Source: Chara braunii (Eukaryota > Streptophyta > Charophyceae > Charales > Characeae). From it: DNA of 22,386 bases. The position numbers and the translations under genes are program-made. The stretch spans positions 1,482,355-1,504,740 of the forward strand of contig BFEA01000172.1 in NCBI GenBank assembly GCA_003427395.1, written 5' to 3'. This document shows positions 9,133 through 18,889 of this stretch, in pieces; the stretch's first letter is position 1; every line of letters begins with the position of its first letter. The notes under the pieces were generated by a model that worked only from the letters and a program-made list of their open reading frames with translations, did not search any database and was not told the DNA's origin.

Positions 9133-10351
9133 CAATTACCTGTCCCAAGGACCTCCACAGGCGCAACATTAGCCTACGATGCAGCAAGGTGTTGCCAGCT
9201 ACGGCTACCCCAGTGTCAGTGCGAATAACCTTATAAGGGTATCCGCCCTGGTTTTTGCAAGTGGCAAAAAATAAGTTTTGTTCAAAATTTGAGTACACCC
9301 GGCGAGTCGAGGTTGTGTTTTGTGAATGGTTGACTAAGAAGCAGAGAGTGTGTGAGCGCTGAGTTTTAAGACGCGCGTGATGTTATTCTTATTGATGTTA
9401 TAGAGCCTGCGTTTTTCACCGGCCAAGCTTCTGATTTTGGTTAAAATAAGGCTAAGCGTTTTTTCTTCCTATTGTCTGACCACGACGTGCGTGCGCTTAT
9501 GCGGGAGAACGACATTGACGACGGTGTTGCCCTTGGACAATAATGGGAGTGTGAGGGAGTAGAAGACGGGCGGGGCCACCGCAGGGCTTGACGGTCTTGG
9601 GTTTAGTTGGTCGGTGCAAAGAGAGATATTGGAGTGTCTAGCAGACTTACATGCGTAGCGGTACCCCTTTTTTATGGGTTTCCGCTAGTGTTAGACTCAG
9701 CCTTGGGCCTAGCACTATTGGTTATGACATTGGACTTTCAAAGCAGAGGTATGGGGATTGAGGGCGACAACCGGTGGCAATGGAGCATTGGTGCGGTTGA
9801 AGATGCCGAAGGGTTGAGGGTCCGACAAGGTTATCCCCCTATTTTTTTTTGCTAGCCCATCCGTGGGCCCGGTCGACGAAACTGAAAGGGGCACCGACGG
9901 TCTCCCTTCCCCAAAACCACCGATTTTCGGTGTTCGTATCTTTATTTTTTTTTTCTTTTTCTATTTTCTTCTTATTTTAGTTGTCGGTCTTGGTTTCGGG
10001 ATGCGGCACCAGCGTTGGTACTAAGGATTGTTTGCAGGGTGCCAGCCAGCATGGGCTGCAGGGGTCAGCGGTTGCCATCCTTGCGAAGTGGTCGTCACGG
10101 TCGTCGAGGACCTTGAGCACGCGCCTTTTTTTGTAGGCCCGCTCGGGTCTTTGTGTATTCAAGATGCTGGCGAAATTCCTCTATCCGTGCCCGTCTTGAA
10201 ACACGGACCGAGGAGTCCAACGTGCATGCGAGCTGGTGGGTGATGCTTACCTTAGATGCGCGGCACACCAACCGAGACCTGCAACAAGAGGTTTTAGTGT
10301 CAGCATGCATGCTGGACCCGACAGACTGTGAACTAGGCCAGAGCAGGGCGT
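9133..10351. other. No recognised gene
   Basis: This stretch includes one copy of the dispersed CCTTATAAGG motif (9205-9245), T-rich runs at 9840-9850 and 9942-9960, and short open frames on both strands without family features. Confidence 0.3.
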
Positions 10352-10800
10352 GGCCAGAGGAAACTCTGGTGAGGGCACGGTGCAGCCAAGGGATGCCCCG
10401 TGCGGCCGTCACAAATGTGCGGTAAGAGGTTTGAGTATGAGCATGCCCGTTGGCGCCCCGCAGATGGTGAGCTATGCCTCAGTCAAGCAGGCCAAGGGAG
10501 ATTCTTGTCAAGGCTGCAACAACACTGGCGTGCAATTCGTTCGTCAGACTGGGGTATAAGGGCGGAAGGCTAGTCAACCAGCTCGTAGCTGGCTCCATTC
10601 GAAGTTTCCCTCAGGACAGTCGGAGCTGCTCGGCTGTAGGATCGAGCGCTACGGCCAAAGGAAACTCTGGTGGAGGACGCGCAGCGGTATTCACAGGCGA
10701 ATCGTTTGTCGGACTTGGGTATAGGGACGAAAGACTGACCAGACCGTTCAGTAGCTGGTTCCTCCAAAGGTCCCCTCAGAATAGCAGGGGTTGTTGAGCA
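10352..10800. repeat. Diverged three-unit tandem repeat
   Basis: Units begin at about 10352 (GGCCAGAGGAAACTCTGGTG), 10490 (GGCCAAGGGAGATTCTTGTC) and 10653 (GGCCAAAGGAAACTCTGGTG). The second and third are alignable for about 140 bp, through CGTTTGTCGGACTTGGGTAT and CAGTAGCTGGTTCC and their counterparts. Spacings are 138 and 163 bp. The open frames here run across the repeats and are probably by-products. Confidence 0.75.
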
Positions 10801-10899
10801 GCGCAGTCATACAGTTATGGGAGCGAACGCTGCAAAGGGGAGGCCGATGTCGAAAAACGCAAGCAGCTAAGAAGACGGTGGTGGGGCGGGCATAATGAG

Positions 10900-11690
10900 G
10901 AGAAAGGTAAGCTAAGGAGAAGTGAAGAAAGGGGGAGGAGAAGGACAAGTAGATGAAAGATTAGAGTTAGAGCAGAAGACTATAGGAAGGGGCGAGGGGG
11001 AGGAGTGAACCTGGGCGCGAATCTGCGTCAGGAACGTTGGAGAACGAAGGCGCAAATAGTTGTTTGCCCCCACGTTCGCCATCCTCGTTGCTGCCCTGAT
11101 GTTGTGCTGCTCGGGATCCCGACCGCCGAGACAAGGAAAGGCTGGAAAAAAGAAGGGAAATGAATCAGGCGCAGATTCGCGCCAGAAACATTCGAGGAAG
11201 AAGATGGTGGGAAAACAAGCTAGGCGCAATTGGAGGTAGATAACTCGCTCGATTCTTAATGCAATCGGGCGAGTGAAGGATGGTTTCTGGGGTTCTCGGG
11301 GCTGGCGACCCCCAATTTGTAGTCAGATTAGTTCTTAGTCTGGTGGGGGCTAGAGAGAGAAGGAGGAGCGCGGAGGTGTCACGATGAAGTCGAGGGGACG
11401 GAGAGAGGATGAGAGAAGGGATTGCTCGCTCATTCCTGAATGGATTTGAACGAGGGAGGAGGCGATTTTGGGGTCTTTGGACTAGGTGAGTGCGTTGGTA
11501 AGGTCAGTTCCGACGTTAGATCAATAGGATTAGTGTTAGTAGAAGAAGAGGGTGCGTAGAGGTGCTGTGAGACAGACGGGGGAGGAGACGAGTGAAGAGC
11601 AAAGTTGGAAAACAACGTTATTTACTCATTTCTTAACGAAAACGGGTAAAGTAAAAGCCAACTTCGAGGTTATTGGCTAGGGTAAACTTT
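10900..11690. repeat. Diverged tandem repeat, period about 180-200 bp, purine-rich plus strand
   Basis: CTCGCTCGATTCTTAATGCA (11244), CTCGCTCATTCCTGAATGGA (11425) and TACTCATTTCTTAACGAAAA (11622) begin three alignable units, with GGTT..TGGGGTTCT-type continuations and a shared GCGYRGAGGTG block before the next unit. Upstream, two AATCTGCG/AGATTCGCG-type segments (about 11018 and 11163) also resemble each other. No gene recognised. Confidence 0.65.
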
Positions 11691-11861
11691 ATGATGAAGC
11701 CAACATTCGGAGTTTCTCGGTGGACTTAGCGCTATGGAAGATTGATGATGCGCCTGGGATGCATCTTTTCGTGTTCTAGCGGAAGATTCATTGTCATTAT
11801 TGAACGTTAGAGAGGAAAGGGGTGCTACCATCGAGAGCTGGCGACCAAAGAGCGCAAATGG
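11691..11861. repeat. Copy of dispersed motif GTTCTAGCGGAAGATTCATT
   Basis: The 20-mer is at about 11773-11792 and is repeated exactly at about 15012-15031, with a degraded version near 15254. It is followed about 45 bp later by GCTGGCGACCAA at the edge of a G-rich array. Confidence 0.6.
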
Positions 11862-12170
11862 GTAACCGTTGCCCGTACCTGACCGTACCCAACTGTAACC
11901 GCTAGGTTACGGGCGGGTATGGGTACCCCTTCCAAAAGGGGAGTTGGGTATGGGCAGGCACAAACAAAAGGTGGTGGTTGTTGGGGTGGCCACAGTTGCC
12001 CTTTTTGGAGATCATGGGTGGGTAGGGGCAGGTAGGGGTACGGGTAAAAAAAAGAAATTGGGTATGGGCGGCGATAAAAAAAAATAGACGGGTATGGGCA
12101 GGTACGGGTGACCAAAAAAAAAAGGGGTGGGTATGGGCGGGTAGAGGTTCCCATCGGGTAACCGTGGTAT
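11862..12170. repeat. G-rich array of GGGTATGGGCGGGTA-like units
   Basis: The plus strand repeats GGGTAYGGG and GGGCGGGTA, interrupted by A-runs (12047, 12077, 12114). The right edge holds a 9-bp inverted repeat CATCGGGTA ... TACCCGATG near 12151-12178. Runs of three or more G at short spacing make quadruplex formation plausible. The minus-strand open frames here are Pro/Tyr-rich by-products of the repeat. Confidence 0.7.
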
Positions 12171-12339
12171 ACCCGATGTGAGTCTTGTAGCTTTGCAGGC
12201 TTTGTATTTTGCTCATGCGTGACGCTTTTCTCATATTCCAAATTTCTCACTTTCCCATGAAGCAAGCGTTTTTTTCTCGCAAGGATAAATTTTAATCTTC
12301 ATTTTTTTATTCTTTGTTTTTTAATTTTCAGACTATTTT

Positions 12340-12430
12340 CATATGTCTGTAACCCTGTGTATGTAATATTCATGTGTGTCTCTGTGTGTGTTGTGTGTGC
12401 ATGTGTGTGTGAGAGAGTGTACGTGTGTAT
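12340..12430. repeat. GT-rich microsatellite
   Basis: Imperfect (TG)n with TGTGTC, TGCATG and GAGAGAG interruptions. Confidence 0.7.
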
Positions 12431-12462
12431 AACGAGGCTTGTACGCTAGTGCCTCAACTGGG

Positions 12463-12486
12463 GCTGAATGGGGGAGCCCATTCAGC
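12463..12486. other. Perfect 10-bp hairpin with GGAG loop
   Basis: GCTGAATGGG pairs with CCCATTCAGC across a 4-base loop. It lies just beyond the tail of the SINE-like element at 12589-12930. Function unknown. Confidence 0.6.
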
Positions 12487-12588
12487 GTCAGTGCCTGTGT
12501 CCGTTGTCTGGTCAGGTTGCTCCAGTAGAGAGTGACATTCCTCGCATGAGGTAAGATAGAAAAGGAGTGGAGGTGCGCCAGGAGATTG

Positions 12589-12930
12589 TTTTTTTTTTTT
12601 TTTTTTTTTTTTTTTAAGTCCATGGTGTTGTAGAGCCCAATCACTGATTACACAGTGATCACCTGGAGCAGTAGGCCGTGGGTGTCCTGGAATATGAGAC
12701 CACCTCCCATCCCACCCTCACGTCAATACTCCTAGCGCACCCCTAATCCCACTATCCTACCTCCGTGTGACCAGCACTCAGGACCATTACCTTACCAATG
12801 GGCAGGTAACTTGGACCGAACAGCAGTGATAGGCATCAGGGCTGATAGGTTGCCCAACCCTGGTGGAAGCGGAATCGAACGATCTTCGGACGCCAGACCC
12901 AGACAATCTACCACAGGCCCGAAGAGACTC
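12589..12930 (-). mobile_element. SINE-like retroelement with 3' A-tail
   Basis: Read on the minus strand, a tRNA-like head comes first: TGTGGTAGATTGTC (D-arm side, around 12915-12902), then box B GTTCGATTCC (12880-12871). An unrelated body of about 240 bp follows, then a run of 27 A (T on plus, 12589-12615) in the right place for a SINE tail. The T-arm pairing is poor, and the exact box A is ambiguous because the sequence between the D-arm and box B is shorter than in a tRNA. Target-site duplications were not found. The order of head, body and A-tail is the main support. Confidence 0.62.
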
Positions 12931-13187
12931 TGGGCCCTAGGTTTCAGACAGGGTAGCACCCATTGAAGCAGTCTTACCGTCCTTCCCCTAGCTTACCCAA
13001 GCCCAGGCGGAACTCGGACTGGCCTGAGCGACTTATACCCCTACCCTTACCCCAGGGTCTAAGCCTTATGTATAGCCACTAGATAGTTCTACCCGAATAT
13101 CAGTAGGAACTCCGGTGACCCATACCTGTCCCTACTGTAGATACTAGACCCCACCCAGTGACTAGACCCCTCCAGTCTGATAGTTGT
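12931..13187. other. No recognised gene
   Basis: C-rich plus strand with CCCTACCCTTACCCC-type stretches. It may be the 5' flank of the SINE-like element or a piece of another repeat. Nothing else recognised. Confidence 0.3.
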
Positions 13188-13380
13188 GTAGTTCGCAACA
13201 TATGCTTCGTGTATCTATGTATGAAGATGTACAGACAACACTATGTGTGGAAACTTGTGTATGTACCCCGTAGGCCATGTATAGTTCGCAAGCTATCTAT
13301 ATACATGCCCGAAGGCGTTGTGTCCTTTGTGAATCAATGTATCGGGATGTATAGGCAGCATCATGTGTGTATATCGAAGA
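13188..13380. repeat. Diverged two-unit tandem repeat, about 92 bp
   Basis: TAGTTCGCAA starts both units (about 13188 and 13281). Each continues through ATGTAT-rich sequence to GATGTAYAGRCARCA and ATGTGTG. Clear but diverged. Confidence 0.6.
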
Positions 13381-13425
13381 GAGAACGGGGTAAGCTGGAC
13401 AAGGAACCCCCCCAAGGTCCGAATG

Positions 13426-13483
13426 AAGCTCGAACCCGTGACCTTGAAACATGTAATCGTATGACTCTACCATATGAATGACC
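13426..13483 (-). pseudogene. tRNA-like relic (SINE-type head)
   Basis: The minus strand has a D-arm-like TATGGTAGAGTCA and box B GGGTTCGAGCTT (13437-13426), preceded by AAGGTCAC as in many tRNA variable/T-arm regions. A possible box A (TGGTCATTCAT) lies at 13483-13473. Acceptor pairing is not evident. Confidence 0.55.
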
Positions 13484-13710
13484 AGTCGAAATGGCATGAA
13501 CGTGTGATATGTCAGACTGGGGAGATCAACAGAACACCCAAGACCAACACCCCCAAGCAACCCATGTGCAACCCAAAACCAACATACAACACCATGAACA
13601 ACCCTTGGGTGGTGCGCGGGCAGTGTCTGTAATAGTACCGTGCGTCAGCCCAAGGGAGTGTATGTCCAGCCGTGCGTCAATCTAACGCCCTGCCGGTGTC
13701 CATGCGCAAG

Positions 13711-13792
13711 GTTGCAATTGAGTTTTGAACCCGCAACCTCATACCACAATGCGCATTTCCAACCAGTGCTCTAACTACTGAGCCACATCAAC
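13711..13792 (-). pseudogene. tRNA-derived relic with partial acceptor stem
   Basis: On the minus strand, box A TGGCTCAGTAG (13785-13775) is followed by TTAGAGC and box B GGTTCAAAACT (13731-13721). The ends GTTG (13792-13789) and CAAC (13714-13711) pair in the acceptor position. There are 43 bases between the boxes, about 10 more than a standard tRNA, so there is a long variable arm, an intron remnant or an insertion. The sequence continues on the 3' side into about 200 bp of repeated CCAAGGG/GTGCGTCA motifs that could be a SINE body. Confidence 0.62.
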
Positions 13793-13908
13793 TGGACCAG
13801 ACCGAGGGTTGTTGCTTTTGCAGGTGCTATACAGGTAGCATAGGCTGCTGTAGCACCAGATGCATCCATAGCAGCATCAGAGTGACCAGATGTAACAATT
13901 GTTGTTGT

Positions 13909-13985
13909 TGTGGCAGTAGCTGCAGCAGCTGCCACATCTTGAAAACAGTATAATAAAATAATAATATTAATAATAATAAAAATTA
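13909..13985. repeat. Trinucleotide-rich tract
   Basis: A GTT/GCA-type trinucleotide stretch is followed by an AAT-rich tract (ATAATAATATTAATAATAATA-like). Minus-strand reading gives an Ala/Thr-rich peptide with no family features. Confidence 0.55.
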
Positions 13986-13998
13986 CCACGTGAATCTT

Positions 13999-14490
13999 GT
14001 GATGTCCGGGGGGTGGGAACAGTTGGGGGCGGTTAAGGACAACTAGGGGCGGTTAGGGACAGTTAGGGGCGGTTGGAAAAAAAAAAAAGAAACTTAGGGG
14101 TGGTTAGGGATAGTTAGGGATAATTAGGGGCGGTTAGGGACAATTACGGCCGATTGGGGGCGGTTAGGGGAGGGTCGGTGACGAGCACGGGTGGTTACGG
14201 GTGGGTGCATACAATTATGGGTAGGTATGGGTGGGTACAGGTAAATAAAACTTGGGTAGGGTAGGGTATGGGTGGTTAACAAACGGTTTGGGTTCAGGTG
14301 GCCATGGGTGGTTTTGAAAAAAAATGTTCATGGGTAGGTATGGCCAGTTACGTGCTGACGAAGTTCAGGTAGGGTAGGTCTGGGTATACTTTTTTTTTTT
14401 CGCAGGTGGAGATAGGTAAAGGTCCGGCAGGCCAGGTATAAAGTGGGTATGGGTGGTTAGCTTTCAAAGAGGGTGTGGTTAGGCCAGGTA
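13999..14490. repeat. G-rich minisatellite with TTAGGG-bearing 20-bp unit
   Basis: From 14019 to 14170 a unit near GGGGCGGTTAGGGACAGTTA recurs, with eight TTAGGG hexamers on the plus strand. From 14171 it changes to GGGTGGGTAC/GGGTAGGTATGGG-type units to about 14490. A-runs (14078, 14319) and a T-run (14391) interrupt it. The TTAGGG units are spaced about 10 bp apart rather than head to tail, so this is not a telomere tract. Right edge: CTGCTGGCGACCAAG near 14521. Confidence 0.75.
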
Positions 14491-14499
14491 CAGGTATTC

Positions 14500-15067
14500 C
14501 TAAAAATCCCAGTTGCGAACTCTGCTGGCGACCAAGCTAGGGAACAAGCGGCCAGTCGAAAAGGAGGATGAAGAGAAACAACCAAGGAAGAAGGAGGGAG
14601 TTGACGCAGAGGAAGAAGTCGAACGAGAGAAAAAAAGGAGAGAGGGCGAGGTAGCAGCTCCACGGCAGGAAGAGAAAAGTTAAGTGAAGGGAGAGGCAAT
14701 AGACTTACCTGGCCGTCGTGCGCATGGCTTTTTCATACCCATCCTAGTCGCGACATCCTTAGCCACTTTCCCCGTAAGCTTGGAATTGTGGATAAGAGTG
14801 AACCAAGCAGTACAGGTGAGCGGTGCATTCATGTATAGGGAATCATTGAGGAGCCGAATATGGGAATGAACAGGCGATCGGAGGTGTGTACAATGATGAA
14901 GCGAGAAGTAGAGAAGCAAAAATAAGTCTTACCTGTTGGTCGGTGCGTTGCTCATTATCGATGGAAGTAGTCTCTTTGCGTGCATGGTTGGAAAGCGGTG
15001 GATAATTCTATGTTCTAGCGGAAGATTCATTCCAATTTTGCTCATTCGAAGTGGCGTGAGACCGGCC

Positions 15068-15069
<2 letters not shown>
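14500..15069. repeat. Purine-rich sequence with a 223-bp-spaced repeat
   Basis: AATAGACTTACCTGGCCGTC (14698) and AATAAGTCTTACCTGTTGGT (14921) start similar segments of about 30 bp. On the minus strand each contains a consensus splice donor (CAGGTAAG). The exact 20-mer GTTCTAGCGGAAGATTCATT lies at 15012-15031. No coding exon could be established. Confidence 0.45.

Positions 15070-15138
<69 letters not shown>
15070..15138. repeat. (AG)n microsatellite
   Basis: About 33 AG units with a single AAA interruption near 15108. Overlapping open frames (Arg-Glu or Leu-Ser repeats) are artefacts of the repeat. Confidence 0.97.
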
Positions 15139-15141
<3 letters not shown>

Positions 15142-15898
15142 TACATACCGGGGTGACTGGTAGAACTGGCGATGTGGGATGAGCCGAAAGTCGCACTCCG
15201 ATGCCAAACTGCGCTTAGATCCGACTTATCAGTCGGTGGTGTATCTGCCCATGTTCTAAGGGTTGATTCGTTCCTTTTTTTTTAGTTGGGGAGTTGCCTC
15301 CCTCCTCTTCAAGCCTCGAAGGTCCCTTTCTCCGTTGATTCCGCGTTTGCTCACTTTGGAGTGATCGCCTTTACCGCCAGCACGCATCTACTACCGATTT
15401 TGAGTGAACCTGGCAGGGGGTCTGAGCCAAGTGTGTTTAGAAGGAAAGTAGTGACTACGTGCACATTTAGACACAGAACAAAGGAGAACACTTAAAAGAT
15501 AGAGAAAGTTAACAGAGGGGAAGATAAAGGGCTACAGTCGGGAAAACGATCAACTTCGTCAAAGCATGAGCTAGATGGATCAAACACATAACAACGAACG
15601 TAGGAGGAGAAAACGAGAATGAGTAGGGGTTGAGACCAATGAAAAGGAGAAGAGAATGAATGAAAGGCTTGTGGAGGAAAGGAAGATCATGAGAACAGAC
15701 ATGTGAGGTGTGTTTTGGTCAGGCCAGTTATAGAGAGTGGTCATTTCCAAGCGCACACGATACAAACATAGTGAGTAGTGACGGATTGAGAATTTGTTTT
15801 CTATGGGTGACGGTGCATGCTCATTCTTGGTTGGTGAATGAATGGTCTGCGTTAGGGCTGATAGACTGAGAGTACTTAAAGCTTACTATTGCCGCTAC
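15139..15898. other. No recognised gene
   Basis: Contains a degraded copy of the GTTCTAGCGGAAG motif near 15254 followed by a T-run. Open frames are short and unmatched. Confidence 0.3.
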
Positions 15899-15959
15899 TG
15901 CGGAGTGCGGAGTACACTTGCCCTGCGGAGTACACTTGGAGTGCGGAGTACACATGCCA
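15899..15959. repeat. 18-bp minisatellite, three exact-spacing units
   Basis: TGCGGAGTACAC occurs at 15906, 15924 and 15942, each followed by a six-base variable part, with a partial TGCGGAG at 15899. Confidence 0.92.
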
Positions 15960-16640
15960 CGAGAGTTGACTGCCACCACAGGCCAGAACCTTTGTACCAC
16001 CCACTCTCCGCAGGGTGCAGAAGAGGGTGTGGTGATCAACCGCCTTGGCAGTTGTCTAGTGTCGAGAGATTAACCCCTCAAGGCGCGCGTCAGTCGATAC
16101 TTGAGTGTAGAACTTGACCCTTGGGGCTATCGAGGATCGCGTGATTATGGGTACTATACAGTACTCTATTGTTGCGACTGCTCACGTATGCTTGCATGGC
16201 TAGGCGACATGAGAAAAGTCTAACATCCACGCGATTTTATCTTAAGTCTCCCGCGCGACACCTAACCGACTTCTGTGTTAAAAGGTTGTGGGTCGGACGC
16301 CGAAGGGACTAGGAGAGTTTTGTTTTTATCTGTGTATTTTTACTTTTAGCGTGGTGTAACGTGTGGTGAGTGGAATGCGTTCTAGTCGACTGACGACGAG
16401 TCGTGTTTGCGATCTCAAACCCCCATTGCATCGATTCGCGTGCGGGTTCAATTGTGGGGCGTTAACCGCACGTACCCCCTATGCTACAATGAACGAGAAA
16501 CGCACTTGGTCGGGCCACCTCTGTGATTGCATACGAAAAACCTTCACGTGTGGTTTGGTAGCTCGGCGGGGATACGTCCACCTAAGGGATGGTGACAACT
16601 CCCTCAGGTGGAGGTAAGTTGTATCTCGTGTAACCCCTAT
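15960..16640. other. No recognised gene
   Basis: Only short open frames. A box-B-like GGGTTCAATT is near 16444, without a box A at tRNA distance. Confidence 0.3.
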
Positions 16641-16770
16641 CCTGTCGTAGGTGTTCGCGAGAGGTATAGCTGGCGCACTCGGTCGGAGCGGCAAAACGCT
16701 CTACGACGAAGTCTTGCAAAATCGTGTGTGACGAGGCTGGGAGGGTCCCTTTCGGGATATGCGCTCGACA
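16641..16770 (+). mobile_element. Candidate end of a 5' LTR (short LTR retroelement)
   Basis: The segment begins TGTCG and ends CGACA, an inverted terminal pair typical of LTRs, directly before a primer-binding-site match. The last 45 bp (TGACGAGGCTGGGAGGGTCC ... GCGCTCGACA) resembles 21907-21956. The left boundary is a guess based on TG...CA ends; similarity to the second copy is only clear for the right part. Confidence 0.4.
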
Positions 16771-16772
16771 GG

Positions 16773-16790
16773 GGGCGCCGTTACTGGGGA
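16773..16790 (+). promoter_or_regulatory. tRNA-Asp-type primer binding site
   Basis: GGGCGCCGTTACTGGGGA matches the complement of the 3' end of tRNA-Asp (TGGCGCCGTTGCCGGGGA) at 15 of 18 positions. This site is used by plant Ty3-type (Tat/Athila-like) elements to prime minus-strand DNA. It begins 2 bp after the CGACA end of the candidate LTR, the usual gap. Confidence 0.6.
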
Positions 16791-18889
16791 TCTCGGCTGC
16801 CTACCGGGTCCTTAGAGAACGAACCCATGTTACAAGTAGACTGATGATCTTTGCAAAACGACAATTTTTGTTGAAGGCGTGGGATAAGTGAGTGATGAGT
16901 GGTGTATTTATGGTTGTAGTGGGAACGCGCGATTGAACAACGATGCGTGGTAATAGTGTATGCTTACCTTCTAGTTGTGACAACTGCAGTTATAAATTTG
17001 TGGATCGAGGTACCATATAGTAATACGAACAGTGTTATGCATATCAAATGCCTTAGATTGACCATCGTTTGCATTAATGCGACTTTGCGTGTGCGGTTAA
17101 CAGAGCAACGATCTTTGGTACTTAAACACAGCCGCTAAGTTTTCATGACAGTGTCATGGTATGCTAGCGTTAGGAGATGGCTTAGAGAGGCATTCTCTTC
17201 TTTACCTAACGACTTGTATGAGGGATTCGTAGACATTTTTATTCAACTTAGCGTTTGAGTTTATCATTATGAAATTAACGTTTTGAGTTTATCCACTTGT
17301 GTCAAAATTTTGTTTAAGGTAAACTTATTTAAAATGCAGATTCATGTAATATTATGTACCCAATGTCCTTTACATGAGGTTTATTAATTTATAATAAGTC
17401 ATATGAACTATCTATTTGATTTTATTTTATTTAATACAATCTCTTTGCGTTTATCTATATAAGTTGGTCAATCTGAATTATCCACTTATATCTATTTTGT
17501 TCTGAATCTATATGCACGGGTTGATTTTCTAAAAAGGGTAGAGATCTTACGCAGAATCCACGTCCGATGTGGGTGCGAAGGTGAATGGGGTGATTAGGTT
17601 TTTGGAAAATTTAATTTCGTGAGAAAATTGTCAATGTGTGAAGTCTACCATAAAGAAAGTTTCAATCCTACGTTATTGTTTCCTTGAAAGATGACTTTGA
17701 AGAAGTTATAATCTTGTCTTGTAGGTGGTAGTGAGACCCACGTCGAAACTATGTTCCTGGTTCATAGTGGGGTGTTGTCGTCTAGCCCTTCGTGGTAAAA
17801 TGACTACATTACTACTGAATAGGAGAAAAATGTTTGAACCTTGTCAGACCATGGCCTATGAGGAAGCAGCTACTGCTTGCCATAAAGAGATAGCGGGTGA
17901 ATCCCTAACTATTTTTGTGTCAAGTGGGTTCATCTCCACACGAAGGGATGGGTCATCCTGAAGTGTGTATGGTGAGGTTGTCCACCTTATTGACAGGGAT
18001 CTACAAGGAGCAGGTGTTAGAATCGGAGGGAGAAGCAATGAGGCTTGATCATTGAGCGGGAGTCAGTGATAAGATGTTATCCCTTTGAGAAAGGATTACA
18101 CTGCCCCTCGATACAATATACTTTTGTCAAAGCTCGAAAAGTAAAACATAATACTTTAATTATTATCACATTTGAAAACTTTCATGATTGGAAAAGTTCA
18201 CTTGATTATGACATCATTATTTATTCATAATTAGTTTTTCTCCATTATGATACGTAGCATTACAATATATTATTGGTGTTATTTTGTCTTTAATAGTATA
18301 TACAATTTATGACCTAAGCGTAATTTTTTTTTTTTAAGCAGACGTTTACGATATTATTCTAATTGAAACCATTTTTCAAATTTCGGTTATTGAGGCTGTG
18401 ACACTTTTGTGTGATACTTGGTGACATTGTGACCGTTCCTAATTCTTTTAAGCTGGGATTTTTTTCCAATGTTGAGTATATTGATGGCATAGTGATTACC
18501 TTGTTTCTTTTTTTTTTAGTTAAGGTTGTTCAACTCTGAATATATATGTGGCCTTGAGGCTACCTCTTTGTCTGGCGATTACAATCACTCTCACATGTAT
18601 GGACTCATCCTGATGTATGATGATTTTTTGTGTGAGAGGTGTACAAGATGCATCTCGTGTGTCTTGTACATGTGAAATGTGTAAATTGTCTACTCTTCGT
18701 TATACTCGCTCAATCTGCCTACGGACATACAATAGGCTCGAGTGTAAAAAGTGGGAGTGCAGTTTGTTTGGTGAAAAAAGTACGAAAATCCCAAAGGATC
18801 TATGAGTTTTTTGAGACTCAAATGCTTGTCAATGTCGAATGTTAATTGTTGAGCTGAGACGAGTATCCACAAGTTAGTCTCTCGGTAAT
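16791..18889. other. AT-rich region, no recognised gene
   Basis: If 16641-16790 is a 5' LTR and PBS, this would be the internal region, yet no gag, protease, RT, RNase H or integrase motif was found and open frames are under 80 codons. It may be a non-autonomous or fully decayed element. Two GTTTGAGTTTATC-type copies lie near 17254 and 17283. A T-run lies near 18325. Confidence 0.35.

Noticed and set aside
9014-9298. Minus-strand VDGAHGKVYP stretch resembling a Mutator-type transposase
   Set aside because: Only a few residues fit. The stretch is encoded by the tandem repeat and no other transposase block is present.
11825-12265. 146- and 110-codon minus-strand frames rich in Pro, Tyr and Phe
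   Set aside because: They are by-products of the G-rich array. No signal peptide or known cell-wall protein pattern continues outside it.
14703-14712. ACTTACCTGG, identical to part of the U1 snRNA 5' end
   Set aside because: The match stops after about 10 bases and is simply the complement of a splice donor consensus.
14936-15207. Open frames on both strands rich in Arg-Glu or Leu-Ser repeats
   Set aside because: They only translate the (AG)n microsatellite.
16363-16455. Possible tRNA-like unit with GGTTCAATT box B
   Set aside because: The nearest box A-like string is about 80 bp away, too far, and no stems form.
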